From: Parerythrobacter lutipelagi
Lineage (GTDB): Bacteria > Pseudomonadota > Alphaproteobacteria > Sphingomonadales > Sphingomonadaceae
NCBI RefSeq assembly: GCF_005434975.1
Contig: NZ_SKCJ01000002.1
Span: forward strand, 992,001 to 1,056,000
Reading direction: 5' to 3'
DNA: 64,000 bases
Below, piece by piece: positions 9,450 to 18,437 of this stretch (the first letter of the stretch is position 1; every line of letters begins with the position of its first letter). A model generated the notes under the pieces. It saw only the letters and a list, made by a program, of their open reading frames with translations. It did no database searches and was not told the DNA's origin. Both the position numbers and the translations under genes were made by a program.

Positions 9450-10294
9450 TTGCCGCGAAGTTCCATTGCCCGGACGTACAGCGTCTTGCGGTCGAGCCCC
9501 GTTTTGCGGGCAACTTCCGCTGCGGCCTGCGAGGTCTTGAGGGTCTCAAGAGCCTTCATTAGCAGCGCATCGGCTTCCATCTCACTCGTTTCGGCAGGTG
9601 GCGGCGGGCCCACCAGGAGGACAATTTCGCCCTTCGGCGGATGAGCGGTGTAGTGGTCCGCCAGGATTGCAGGCTCATCAGTCCGCGCCTCTTCGTGAAG
9701 CTTGGTAAGCTCTCTCGCGACCGAAACGGTGCGTTGCGGCAATTCACGCTCGATCGCATGCAGGGACTTCACCAGCCTCGGGCCGGTTTCGTAGAAGATC
9801 AGAGTTGCGTCGATGCCCGACAATTGCGCCAGCATTTCGCTGCGCGCCTTTTCCTTGGAAGGAAGAAACCCGGCAAAAAGGAACCGGTCGTTGGGCAGGC
9901 CGGAAAGCGTCAGGCCTGCGATGGCCGCGCATGCGCCGGGCAGCGTGGTGACGGGAATGTCTTGCTGTCGTGCATCGACGACCAATCGATAGCCCGGATC
10001 GCTGATTAGCGGCGTGCCCGCATCGCTGATCAAGGCCACTGCTTCGGTGCGCATGGCGTCGACCAACCTGGTCCGGGCTGAAGCATCACTATGGTCGTCA
10101 TACCGCCGCAATGGTTTCGAAATGCCGAGATGCTTCAGAAGCTTGCCGGCCACCCGTGTGTCTTCGCATGCCACCAGGTCACAATTCTTCAGAACGTCGA
10201 CCGCACGTAACGTGATGTCGCCAAGATTGCCAATCGGCGTCGCGACGATATAGAGGCCGGGTGCCAAGGTATGTTCAGATGGGTTGCGGGTCAC
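9446..10294 (-). CDS. rsmI: RsmI 16S rRNA (cytidine-1402 2'-O)-methyltransferase
   Basis: RsmI uses SAM to methylate the 2'-OH of C1402 in the ribosomal decoding centre. The 282-residue product shows the tetrapyrrole-methylase fold with LYIVATPIGNLGDITLRA near the N-terminus, CEDTRVAGKLLKHLGI, and SDAGTPLISDPGYRLV near residue 90. The C-terminal GEIVLLVGPP block follows. It starts with GTG at 10294 because no ATG lies ahead of the conserved LYIVATPIGN block. It is divergent from the LpoA-like gene; the two 5' regions are close, with the plus-strand start at about 10336. Confidence 0.96.
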   Translation of the reverse strand: MTRNPSEHTLAPGLYIVATPIGNLGDITLRAVDVLKNCDLVACEDTRVAGKLLKHLGISKPLRRYDDHSDASARTRLVDAMRTEAVALISDAGTPLISDPGYRLVVDARQQDIPVTTLPGACAAIAGLTLSGLPNDRFLFAGFLPSKEKARSEMLAQLSGIDATLIFYETGPRLVKSLHAIERELPQRTVSVARELTKLHEEARTDEPAILADHYTAHPPKGEIVLLVGPPPPAETSEMEADALLMKALETLKTSQAAAEVARKTGLDRKTLYVRAMELRGK

Positions 10295-10335
10295 TGCCTG
10301 CGTCCATGGACCAGAATATGAAGGGTCGGCAAGAA

Positions 10336-11511
10336 ATGAAGCGCTATTCCATGGATCGACGCGGCCTAACAGTCCTCGCGGCGACCATATTCCTGGCTGG
10401 GTGCCAGATCATTCCCAAGGCTCCCGCACCCACGACACCGGGGCCGACCACAACCGATCCAACGCCGGAGCCGAGCGCCACTGCGCTGCCAAGTGGTGAC
10501 AACACACGTCACAGGATCGCCCTGTTGGTACCGATGAGCGGCGATAATGGCGCGGTGGGCAATGCGATTGCCAATGCAACCATGATGGCGATTCTCGATA
10601 CCAGTGCGAGCAATCTGCGCATCACGACCTACGACACGTCGTCCGGTGCGCGTTCGGCAGCGCGCAAGGCGGTCGCCGACGGGAACAAGCTCATTCTGGG
10701 TCCATTATTGGCCGACAATGTGCCGCAGGTCCTCGCAGAGGCACGTCCGGCCGATGTCCCGATCATATCCTTTTCCAATGATGCGAGTGTCACAGGGCCA
10801 GATGTCTTCGTGATGGGGCAGATCCCTGCCCAATCAATTGCCCGCACGGTTGGCTACGCCCGCCAGAACGGCGCAGCCAATTTCGCCTCCATCGTGCCGG
10901 AGGGCGAGTACGGCCGCAGTGTCGAGGCAGCTTTCGAAACAGCGGTGGTCGGCAACGGCGGACGGGTCGTGGCAAAAGAAACCTATGACCGGAGCAACAC
11001 ATCGATCGTCAGCGCGGCGCAGAGACTGCAGCAGCGTGGCGGTTTCGATACTGTCCTGATCGCTGACGGGGCCCGCCTGACGGCTTTGGCAGCAAGCGAA
11101 CTGAAGGCGCGCGGACAAGGTCCGGCCCGGCTACTCGGAACCGAACTGCTGAGCGGTGAGGCAGGTGTGACCCGAACCACGGCGATGAGAGGCATGCTGT
11201 TCTCGGCCATTTCCGATACACGGTTCAAGCGCTTTGCCGACAGCTATCGTGAGCGTTTCGGTGATCAGCCTTATCGCATTGCAACCCTGGGATATGATAG
11301 CGTGCTCCTGACCCTCAGGGTCGCGCGCGAGTGGCGCGTCGGTCGCGATTTTCCCGTTCGCCAACTGCGTGAAGATGGCGGCTTTCTCGGCCTTGATGGC
11401 CCGTTCCGGTTCAATCGCAGCGGTGTGATCGAACGCGCCATGGAAGTGCGGGAAATCCGCGATGGCCAGGTTGTGATTGTTTCGCCTGCACCGACCGCTT
11501 TCCAGGACTGA
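10336..11511 (+). CDS. LpoA-like penicillin-binding protein activator lipoprotein
   Basis: The 391-residue product has a lipoprotein signal with lipobox FLAGC (Cys at about 23), a proline- and threonine-rich linker (about 28-53), then a periplasmic type-1 binding-protein fold starting RIALLVPMSGDNGAVGNAI. This architecture fits the LpoA/YraM family, outer-membrane lipoproteins that activate penicillin-binding proteins. The location next to rsmI and yraN agrees, as lpoA-yraN neighbour rsmI in enterobacteria. It lacks the N-terminal TPR domain of E. coli LpoA. The start at 10336 gives the shortest lipoprotein signal; 10306 and 10351 are alternatives. Confidence 0.82.
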   Translation: MKRYSMDRRGLTVLAATIFLAGCQIIPKAPAPTTPGPTTTDPTPEPSATALPSGDNTRHRIALLVPMSGDNGAVGNAIANATMMAILDTSASNLRITTYDTSSGARSAARKAVADGNKLILGPLLADNVPQVLAEARPADVPIISFSNDASVTGPDVFVMGQIPAQSIARTVGYARQNGAANFASIVPEGEYGRSVEAAFETAVVGNGGRVVAKETYDRSNTSIVSAAQRLQQRGGFDTVLIADGARLTALAASELKARGQGPARLLGTELLSGEAGVTRTTAMRGMLFSAISDTRFKRFADSYRERFGDQPYRIATLGYDSVLLTLRVAREWRVGRDFPVRQLREDGGFLGLDGPFRFNRSGVIERAMEVREIRDGQVVIVSPAPTAFQD

Positions 11512-11562
11512 AGATAAAGCACAGCTTCTGCTTGTGGCGCGGCGAATCCGCAGCCTATAGCC

Positions 11563-13545
11563 ATGCCCATGTCTGATGATCTGTTTGAAGGTACGCCCGC
11601 GTCCAGCGGCGACTATGATTCCTCGTCGATCGAGGTGCTCGAAGGCCTTGAGCCGGTGCGCCGCCGCCCCGGCATGTACATCGGCGGGACAGATGATCGC
11701 GCCCTGCACCATCTCGCTGCCGAAGTGCTCGACAACGCGATGGATGAAGCGGTGGCAGGCCACGCATCGCGCATCGAAGTTTCGTTGGAGGAAGGCAATC
11801 GCCTTTCCATAGCGGACAACGGGCGCGGGATCCCGGTTGACGAACACCCCAAGTTCCCGGGTAAATCGACGCTGGAAGTGATCCTTTCGACATTGCATTC
11901 CGGCGGCAAGTTTTCCGGCAAGGCCTATGCCACATCGGGCGGTTTGCACGGCGTCGGGGTGAGCGTGGTGAACGCGCTATCGAGCGATACGCGGGTCGAG
12001 GTTGCTCGCGACAGGAAACTATATGCGCAATCCTTCTCCAAGGGAGAGACCAGCGGCAAGCTGGAAGAGCTCGGACCGACACCGAACCGCCGCGGAACAA
12101 CGGTAAGTTTCACGCCCGACACGGAAATATTCGGTGACCGGCAGTTCAAACCGCACCGATTGTTCAAATTGGCCCGGTCGAAAGCCTATCTCTTTGCCGG
12201 AGTGGAAATCCGCTGGAAGTGTGCTGAAAGCCTGACTTCCGAAGATGTCCCGTCCGAAGCGGTATTCAAATTTCCCGGCGGCTTGGCGGATCATCTGGCG
12301 GAACAGGTCGGCGCGCGCGAATGCGTTACCGCGCAACCCTTCACCGGGACGCAGGAATTTCCCGACGAACAAGGCCGGGTGGAATGGGCAATCGCATGGC
12401 CGCTCTATTCCGACGGTTCGACCAGCTGGTATTGCAACACGGTCCCCACTCCGGATGGCGGCACGCACGAGCAAGGCGTCCGGGCCGCGCTGACCAAGGG
12501 GCTCCGCGCGTTCGGCGAGCTGACCAGCACCAAGAAGGCAAAGGACATCTCTGCCGATGATGTCATGACCGGCGCGGAAGTGATGCTCAGCGTGTTTATC
12601 CGCGATCCGCAATTCCAGTCGCAGACCAAGGACCGGCTGACCTCGCCCGAAGCTGCACGGTTGGTCGAGAATGCCGTGCGCGACCATTTCGATCACTTCC
12701 TGACCGATAATATGGAGCGGGGCAAAGCGCTGCTCGGTGAAGTGATGGAGCGGATGGATGAACGGCTCCGGCGCAAGCAGGAGCGTGAGATCAAGCGCAA
12801 GACTGCGACCAGTGCCAAGAAGCTGCGCCTGCCGGGAAAGCTCACCGATTGCAGCGGTGAGACCGACGCCGAGACCGAGCTATTCATCGTCGAAGGCGAT
12901 TCTGCTGGCGGTTCCGCCAAGCAGGCCCGCAATCGGAAAACCCAGGCTATCCTGCCGATTCGCGGCAAGATCCTCAATGTTGCCTCGGCCAGTGCCGACA
13001 AAATCCGCGCCAATGCTGAAATTGCCGATCTCGGTCTCGCGCTTGGCTGCGGCACGCGCAAGGACTGCGATCCGGAGAATTTGCGTTACGACCGTATCAT
13101 CATCATGACCGATGCGGATGTCGACGGGGCACATATCGCGACTCTGCTGATGACATTCTTCTTTCAGGAGATGACCGAGATCGTCCGCAAGGGACATCTG
13201 TTCCTCGCTCAACCGCCGCTCTATCGTCTGACGGCCGGCAAAGAGAGCCGTTACGCCGCCGATGACGCACATCGCGCGGAACTCGAAGCAACGGTCTTCA
13301 AAGGCAAGAAAGTCGAAGTCGGCCGCTTCAAGGGCCTGGGCGAGATGAACCCGTCACAGCTACGCGAAACCACCATGTCGCCCGAGACCCGCTCTCTGGT
13401 GCGGATCACCCTGCCCGCCGAATTCGAAGATCGCGCGGCGGTCAAGGAGCTGGTTGACCAGCTGATGGGCCGCAACCCGGAACATCGGTTCAATTTTATC
13501 CAGAACCGTGCCGGTGAAGTCGACCGCGATCTTATCGATGCATAA
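11563..13545 (+). CDS. parE: DNA topoisomerase IV subunit B
   Basis: ParE is the ATPase subunit of topoisomerase IV, which unlinks daughter chromosomes together with ParC. The 660-residue product has the GHKL ATPase domain (EVLDNAMDEAVAGHA, NGRGIPVDEHPK, GGLHGVGVSVVNALS), the transducer domain, and the Toprim domain with FIVEGDSAGGSA near residue 445 and TDADVDGAHIATLL near 520. It ends with the GLGEMNPSQLRETTM block. Its length and lack of the GyrB insertion favour ParE over GyrB. Starts at 11563 and 11569 are both possible. It overlaps the following small gene by 8 bp. Confidence 0.93.
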   Translation: MPMSDDLFEGTPASSGDYDSSSIEVLEGLEPVRRRPGMYIGGTDDRALHHLAAEVLDNAMDEAVAGHASRIEVSLEEGNRLSIADNGRGIPVDEHPKFPGKSTLEVILSTLHSGGKFSGKAYATSGGLHGVGVSVVNALSSDTRVEVARDRKLYAQSFSKGETSGKLEELGPTPNRRGTTVSFTPDTEIFGDRQFKPHRLFKLARSKAYLFAGVEIRWKCAESLTSEDVPSEAVFKFPGGLADHLAEQVGARECVTAQPFTGTQEFPDEQGRVEWAIAWPLYSDGSTSWYCNTVPTPDGGTHEQGVRAALTKGLRAFGELTSTKKAKDISADDVMTGAEVMLSVFIRDPQFQSQTKDRLTSPEAARLVENAVRDHFDHFLTDNMERGKALLGEVMERMDERLRRKQEREIKRKTATSAKKLRLPGKLTDCSGETDAETELFIVEGDSAGGSAKQARNRKTQAILPIRGKILNVASASADKIRANAEIADLGLALGCGTRKDCDPENLRYDRIIIMTDADVDGAHIATLLMTFFFQEMTEIVRKGHLFLAQPPLYRLTAGKESRYAADDAHRAELEATVFKGKKVEVGRFKGLGEMNPSQLRETTMSPETRSLVRITLPAEFEDRAAVKELVDQLMGRNPEHRFNFIQNRAGEVDRDLIDA

Positions 13546-13912
13546 GGATGACGCACCGCTGATCGAGCCGGAAGACGGCGACATAATGGCGGGCGACCGC
13601 CGCATCGCCCGGGCCGATACCGCGTTGCCGGACTGGTATATTTCGGATGGCGCATACCGCTCGATCCCGATTGCATGGTTTGCCGGCGCGCTGATCCTGC
13701 AAGTAATCGTACAGCCGGCCATCTTCTTCCTGCTGCTCGGCTTTTCCGGCCTTTATACCATCGCCGCGGGCTTGCTCGTCACCGGCATAATCGCGCATTT
13801 CACCTGGCGACGCGGCATGGCCGAGGCGAGCCGAACGTGGCAGGTCGCGACGGCCCTGATGCTGCTGTTTTTCCTGTCGTTGACAGTCATCACAGCTATC
13901 TCCCGCATTTGA
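13538..13912 (+). CDS. Small integral membrane protein, function unknown
   Basis: The 124-residue product begins with a hydrophilic, acidic stretch (about 1-45, containing DTALPDWYISDGAYRSIP) and then has three hydrophobic segments at about 48-65, 68-85 and 100-122. It is probably an inner-membrane protein. No domain is recognised. The ATG at 13538 lies inside the end of parE, so translation may be coupled; an internal ATG at 13589 would remove 17 residues. The codon use looks like the neighbours. Confidence 0.7.
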   Translation: MHKDDAPLIEPEDGDIMAGDRRIARADTALPDWYISDGAYRSIPIAWFAGALILQVIVQPAIFFLLLGFSGLYTIAAGLLVTGIIAHFTWRRGMAEASRTWQVATALMLLFFLSLTVITAISRI

Positions 13913-13918
13913 AACGGC

Positions 13919-13938
13919 ACGGTGCTGCCATGCACCGT
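13919..13938. other. Perfect 7-bp hairpin in the MoxR leader
   Basis: The arms ACGGTGC and GCACCGT flank a 6-nt loop. The hairpin lies 7 bp after the stop of the small membrane protein and about 60 bp before the MoxR ATPase. The sequence after it is pyrimidine-rich but has no clear T run, so it could be a weak terminator or a leader structure. Confidence 0.4.
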
Positions 13939-13998
13939 TGCTCTTGCTCTCTCGCGTTCGCTCGCTTAACGCGCACGTAAAGTTGCAGAGGAAAACCG

Positions 13999-14850
13999 AT
14001 GACCGACAAGCGCTTCACTGGCACAGATAATTACATCGCCACCGACGATCTCAAGGTCGCGGTCGATGCGGCGGTGACGCTGCGCCGCCCCCTGTTGGTC
14101 AAGGGTGAACCGGGTACAGGCAAGACCGTTCTCGCACATGAAATCGCCAAGGCTATCGGTGCTCCGCTGATCGAGTGGAACATCAAATCGACCACCAAGG
14201 CGCAACAGGGCCTTTATGAATATGATGCGGTGGCACGATTGCGTGATGGTCAGCTTGGTGACGAGCGCGTTCATGACATCTCGAACTACATCAAGAAGGG
14301 CAAACTTTGGGAGGCTTTTACCGCGCCCGAGCTTCCCGTCCTGCTGATCGACGAGATCGACAAGGCTGACATCGAGTTTCCCAATGATCTGCTGCAAGAG
14401 CTCGATCGGATGAGCTTCGACGTTTATGAAACGCATGAGACGATCACCGCGGCAGAACGCCCGATCGTGGTCATTACTTCGAACAACGAGAAGGAACTGC
14501 CCGACGCGTTTCTTCGCCGCTGTTTCTTCCACTATATCAAATTTCCCGATCGCGAGACGATGCAGGATATTATCGATGTCCACTACCCGGGCATCCAGAA
14601 GACGCTCGTCAAGAAAGCGATGGACGTGTTTTATGAACTGCGCGAAGTCCCCGGCCTGAAGAAGAAGCCGTCGACCAGCGAATTGCTCGACTGGCTGAAG
14701 CTGCTGCTCAACGAAGATATGCCGCTCGAAGTGCTGCAGGATAGCAACCCGAACAACGCCATTCCGCCGCTCCATGGTGCACTGCTCAAGAACGAGCAGG
14801 ACATCATGCTGTTCGAACGGCTCGCCTTCATGTCGCGTCGCCAGCCTTGA
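13999..14850 (+). CDS. MoxR-family AAA+ ATPase
   Basis: MoxR ATPases act as chaperone-like remodelers and usually pair with a von Willebrand A protein, as in the CbbQ/CbbO and CoxD/CoxE systems. The 283-residue product has Walker A GEPGTGKT at about 36-43, Walker B LLIDEID at about 115-121, and sensor-1 region VVITSNNEKELPDAFLRRC near residue 160. The likely partner is the CoxE-like VWA gene at 16423, on the same strand but separated by a minus-strand chemoreceptor gene. An AGAGGA ribosome site precedes the ATG. Confidence 0.9.
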   Translation: MTDKRFTGTDNYIATDDLKVAVDAAVTLRRPLLVKGEPGTGKTVLAHEIAKAIGAPLIEWNIKSTTKAQQGLYEYDAVARLRDGQLGDERVHDISNYIKKGKLWEAFTAPELPVLLIDEIDKADIEFPNDLLQELDRMSFDVYETHETITAAERPIVVITSNNEKELPDAFLRRCFFHYIKFPDRETMQDIIDVHYPGIQKTLVKKAMDVFYELREVPGLKKKPSTSELLDWLKLLLNEDMPLEVLQDSNPNNAIPPLHGALLKNEQDIMLFERLAFMSRRQP

Positions 14851-14882
14851 GCGCCCTCAGGCTTTAGGCGCGGAGCGAACGG

Positions 14883-16280
14883 TCAGAGGGTGTAAGCAAC
14901 CTCGAAATCGCCCCAGCGGCGGCCGTTGATAATGAGCGGGATGTAGACATTGCGGACGATCAGGTGCTGCTTGCCGTCGCCTTCCTGACGATAGACGGCC
15001 ATAGTGAATGGGTCCGTCGATTTCTTCGCGATCTCGTCCACGCCTTCCATGATGATCCGGCCATTGCGGCAGTATTTCGTGTCATGGGCAAGATCGCCGG
15101 TCGGTTGCCGTGAATGTTCGGAAACATGCGTGGGCAGGAAGCCGTTCATGTCTGCCTGTGAACACATCTTGATGATATCGTCGGTGGCGACAACGCGATC
15201 GAGGATCGGGCGCCAGTTGATGTCCGTCCAGTCGCTGAGCGACGTGCGGAACAGCGGCGGGTTCGATCCGGGAACCTGCCTGTAATTCTGATCGAACAAC
15301 ATGCCCATGGTGAGCTTACCGCTGGCGATCGCTTTTTCGGCAACGGCGGCAATATCGGCCGCATGCTGTTTGGCTTTTTCGACCATCATGCTGTCGTTGG
15401 GCGACAGTCCTGCCTTGACGATGCTGTCGAACATTTCGCTCGCGGTGACTTCCAGCGTTTCCATATTCTGGTGCGCGCTCTGGAGCTTTGCTTCGTTCTG
15501 CAACGCGGCCTTGTCGAAGTTTTCCAGTACATCCTGCACCCGGTGGACATGGCTGCTGATCGTGCTGGTCGAGCGGGCGATCTGGTCATTTTGCCGGTCG
15601 ACTTCCTCGACCAGCTCCGCGACCCCGCCGATCGTCTGTTCAATCTGCGCGACTGAACTCTTCGCGTTGGTCGACGCTTCAGCGCCGCTTTCGATTTGTG
15701 CGATAACCGAGTTGGCTTCGGCATCCAGCGTATCGATCGTGCGGGTGATTTCTTCGGTCGCGCGGCGGGTTTCACCGGCCAGATTCTTCACCTCATTTGC
15801 GACTACCGCAAACGTTCGGCCCGCATCACCCGCTCGCATGGCTTCGATCGTGGCGTTGAGCGCCAGGATATTGGTGGTTTCGGCGATCTGCTCGATATCG
15901 TGTGAACTCTTGCGCACCTGCTCCATCGCAGCTGCAAAGCCTGTCACATGCTGAGTCAGCGTTTCGACGAGATCGAGCAGGCCGGATATCTCCCCCAACG
16001 AGGACTGGATCAGTTCCGTACCCTGGCCAAGGCGCTCGATGGCCCGTTCGGACAGCAGGCGGGCTTCGTCACTCGCTTCGGAGACTTTTTGCTGATCTTC
16101 TTCCAGTTCAGCGACTGTGCCTTGAAGAGCGCTGTGTTCCGCGCGCAGACGCTCCGAGGTGTCGATGACCGACTGGACGATCCCGGCAGCTTCGGAACAG
16201 CCGACTGTGACCTTGCCGCAGCTCTCCGGAATCCGGTCGATTGCCTGCTGGTTGCTCGCTTCGAAAACTTCGTGCTTCAT
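14883..16280 (-). CDS. Cytosolic methyl-accepting chemotaxis-type receptor with C-terminal sensory domain
   Basis: The 465-residue protein has no transmembrane segment. A coiled-coil signalling domain covers about 30-290, with the canonical CheA/CheW-contacting tip [20 protein letters not shown] around 138-157 and flanking [15 protein letters not shown]. The last 150 residues form a separate Cache/PAS-like module ([15 protein letters not shown], then CRNGRII and the terminal [14 protein letters not shown] block), an arrangement seen in soluble alphaproteobacterial receptors. No che or flagellar genes are nearby. It lies between the MoxR ATPase and its likely VWA partner in opposite orientation. 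Confidence 0.88.
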   Translation of the reverse strand: MKHEVFEASNQQAIDRIPESCGKVTVGCSEAAGIVQSVIDTSERLRAEHSALQGTVAELEEDQQKVSEASDEARLLSERAIERLGQGTELIQSSLGEISGLLDLVETLTQHVTGFAAAMEQVRKSSHDIEQIAETTNILALNATIEAMRAGDAGRTFAVVANEVKNLAGETRRATEEITRTIDTLDAEANSVIAQIESGAEASTNAKSSVAQIEQTIGGVAELVEEVDRQNDQIARSTSTISSHVHRVQDVLENFDKAALQNEAKLQSAHQNMETLEVTASEMFDSIVKAGLSPNDSMMVEKAKQHAADIAAVAEKAIASGKLTMGMLFDQNYRQVPGSNPPLFRTSLSDWTDINWRPILDRVVATDDIIKMCSQADMNGFLPTHVSEHSRQPTGDLAHDTKYCRNGRIIMEGVDEIAKKSTDPFTMAVYRQEGDGKQHLIVRNVYIPLIINGRRWGDFEVAYTL

Positions 16281-16422
16281 TGGATTGGCCCTGCCCCCGG
16301 AAGATGTGTCCGTGCAGCTAGGAGCGTTGTGGTTACCATCGCGTTAAGCGGCTGCGTGTTTCTACCGAGGGCTGAACTACACGGGGCTGGCGCTGGAACT
16401 TGCGACGAGCTAAGCGCGTCTC

Positions 16423-17607
16423 ATGTTCTTCAATTTCGTCGACGAGCTACGTGAGGCCGGGATCGGGGCTTCCTTCAAAGAGCACCTCACCCTGCTGGAG
16501 GCGCTCGACAAGGATGTGATCGAGCAGACGCCAGAAGCGTTCTATTTCCTGTCGCGAGCCACCTTCGTCAAAGATGAAGGCATGCTCGACCGGTTCGATC
16601 AGGTGTTCCACAAGGTTTTCAAGGGCATTATGTCCGATTACGGACAGAATCCGGTCGATATTCCGGAAGACTGGCTGAAAGCAGTAGCTGAGAAGTTCCT
16701 GACCGAAGAGGAAATGGCCGCGATCGAGTCGCTCGGCGACTGGGACGAGATCATGGAGACGCTAAAGAAGCGGCTCGAGGAACAGGAAAAGCGGCACGAA
16801 GGCGGCAACAAGTGGATCGGCACCGGCGGCACCTCTCCATTCGGCCACTCGGGCTATAATCCCGAGGGTGTCCGGATTGGCGGGGAAAGCAAGCACAAGC
16901 GCGCGATCAAGGTGTGGGAAAAGCGCGAGTTCAAGAACCTCGACAACACCAAGGAACTCGGCACGCGCAACATCAAGATGGCACTGCGCCGACTGCGCCG
17001 GTTCGCTCGCGAAGGCGCGCAGGACCAACTCGATCTCGACGCTACCATTGAAGGAACCGCCAAACAGGGCTGGCTCGACATCCACATGCGTGCCGAGCGC
17101 CGTAATGCAGTCAAATTGCTGTTGTTTCTCGATGTCGGCGGATCGATGGACCCGTTCATCAAAATGGTGGAAGAACTGTTCAGTGCGGCCACGGCGGAAT
17201 TCAAGAATCTGGAATTCTTCTACTTTCACAACTGCCTGTATGAAGGCGTATGGAAGGACAACAAGCGCCGCTGGCAGGAACGGACCAAGACGTGGGACGT
17301 GCTCCACAAATACGGGCATGATTACAAGGTCGTGTTTGTTGGCGATGCAGCGATGAGCCCGTATGAAATTACTCATCCCGGCGGCAGCGTCGAACATATG
17401 AACGAGGAAGCCGGCGCAACCTGGATGCAGCGGGTGACCAACACCTATCCGGCAACGGTGTGGCTCAATCCGGTGCCCGAGAAGCAGTGGAGCTATTCCC
17501 AGTCATCGAAACTGATGAAACAGCTGGTCAATGACCGGATGTATCCGCTGACGCTCGACGGGCTCGACGACGCGATGCGCGAATTGAGCCGCAAACACGG
17601 GGCGTGA
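16423..17607 (+). CDS. CoxE-like VWA-domain protein (MoxR partner)
   Basis: The 394-residue protein matches the COG3825/CoxE type of VWA protein. The N-terminal part (about 1-130) is helical and charged, followed by a linker with KWIGTGGTSPFGHSGYNPEG. The C-terminal VWA domain has the MIDAS start DVGGSMD at D237, a relaxed form of DxSxS that is usual in this group, and VFVGDAAMSPYE downstream. Proteins of this kind bind a MoxR ATPase, and the one at 13999 is the obvious candidate. What the pair matures is unknown here; no CO dehydrogenase genes are in the window. Confidence 0.88.
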   Translation: MFFNFVDELREAGIGASFKEHLTLLEALDKDVIEQTPEAFYFLSRATFVKDEGMLDRFDQVFHKVFKGIMSDYGQNPVDIPEDWLKAVAEKFLTEEEMAAIESLGDWDEIMETLKKRLEEQEKRHEGGNKWIGTGGTSPFGHSGYNPEGVRIGGESKHKRAIKVWEKREFKNLDNTKELGTRNIKMALRRLRRFAREGAQDQLDLDATIEGTAKQGWLDIHMRAERRNAVKLLLFLDVGGSMDPFIKMVEELFSAATAEFKNLEFFYFHNCLYEGVWKDNKRRWQERTKTWDVLHKYGHDYKVVFVGDAAMSPYEITHPGGSVEHMNEEAGATWMQRVTNTYPATVWLNPVPEKQWSYSQSSKLMKQLVNDRMYPLTLDGLDDAMRELSRKHGA

Positions 17608-18437
17608 GACACTCCCGCTTCCAGCAGTTCCGCCAGCGGCTCGAAGACTTCGATCCGGGCACTGGATGGCGGCTGTGGCTTTACGAGTTTCTGCTGTTCG
17701 GTTTCAAGCAGGCGTGGGCCTGTCTGTTCGGCGGGTTGCTGCTGTTTCTGCTGCTGGCGACGCATTTCCTTTATCCCGAAGACGCCGCGCTTCACCGTTA
17801 CGATTTTCTCACTCTCGCCGCGGTTGCGATACAGGGCGGGATGCTGATGTTCCGGCTCGAGACGTGGGACGAGGCGAAGGTCATCCTCATATTCCATCTC
17901 GTGGGCACAGTGATGGAATTGTTCAAGACCGCCGCAGGGTCATGGATCTACCCGGAAGACAGCCTGCTGCATATCGGTGCGGTGCCGCTTTTCTCGGGCT
18001 TCATGTACGCTGCGGTGGGCAGCTATATCGCAAGGGTCTGGCGCATTTTCGATTTCCGTTACAGCCATTATCCGCCCAGTTGGGCAACGTGGTTGCTGGC
18101 CGCCGCGATCTATATCAATTTCTTCGCGCATCACTGGACAGTCGACATCCGGCTTGGATTGTTTGCTCTCACTGCGCTGCTTTTCTGGCGAACGAAAGTG
18201 CATTTCCGCAACTGGCGGGTGCACCGGTGGATGCCGCTGCTGCTGGGCTTTGGTCTGGTGGCTTTGTTCATCTGGTTCGCGGAGAACATCGCGACCTTTG
18301 CCAATGCATGGAATTACCCGGGCCAGGAAGACAGCTGGGAAATGGTCCATATTTCCAAGCTGGGCAGCTGGTATCTATTGATGCTGATCAGCTTTGTGCT
18401 GGTGTCGCTGGTGCAGCCAGTGCGAGAGCCCGACTAG
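17604..18437 (+). CDS. DUF817 integral membrane protein (YoaT-like)
   Basis: The 277-residue protein has about eight hydrophobic segments and the DUF817 hallmarks: FLLFGFKQAWACLFGGLLL near residue 30, RYDFLTLAAVAIQ, ETWDEAKVILIFHLVGTVME and GSWIYPE. Several conserved charged residues sit in the membrane regions. The family has no known function. It starts with GTG at 17604 overlapping the stop of the VWA gene, so it belongs to the same transcript. Its stop and the convergent oxygenase stop share the four bases CTAG. Confidence 0.88.
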   Translation: MRHSRFQQFRQRLEDFDPGTGWRLWLYEFLLFGFKQAWACLFGGLLLFLLLATHFLYPEDAALHRYDFLTLAAVAIQGGMLMFRLETWDEAKVILIFHLVGTVMELFKTAAGSWIYPEDSLLHIGAVPLFSGFMYAAVGSYIARVWRIFDFRYSHYPPSWATWLLAAAIYINFFAHHWTVDIRLGLFALTALLFWRTKVHFRNWRVHRWMPLLLGFGLVALFIWFAENIATFANAWNYPGQEDSWEMVHISKLGSWYLLMLISFVLVSLVQPVREPD

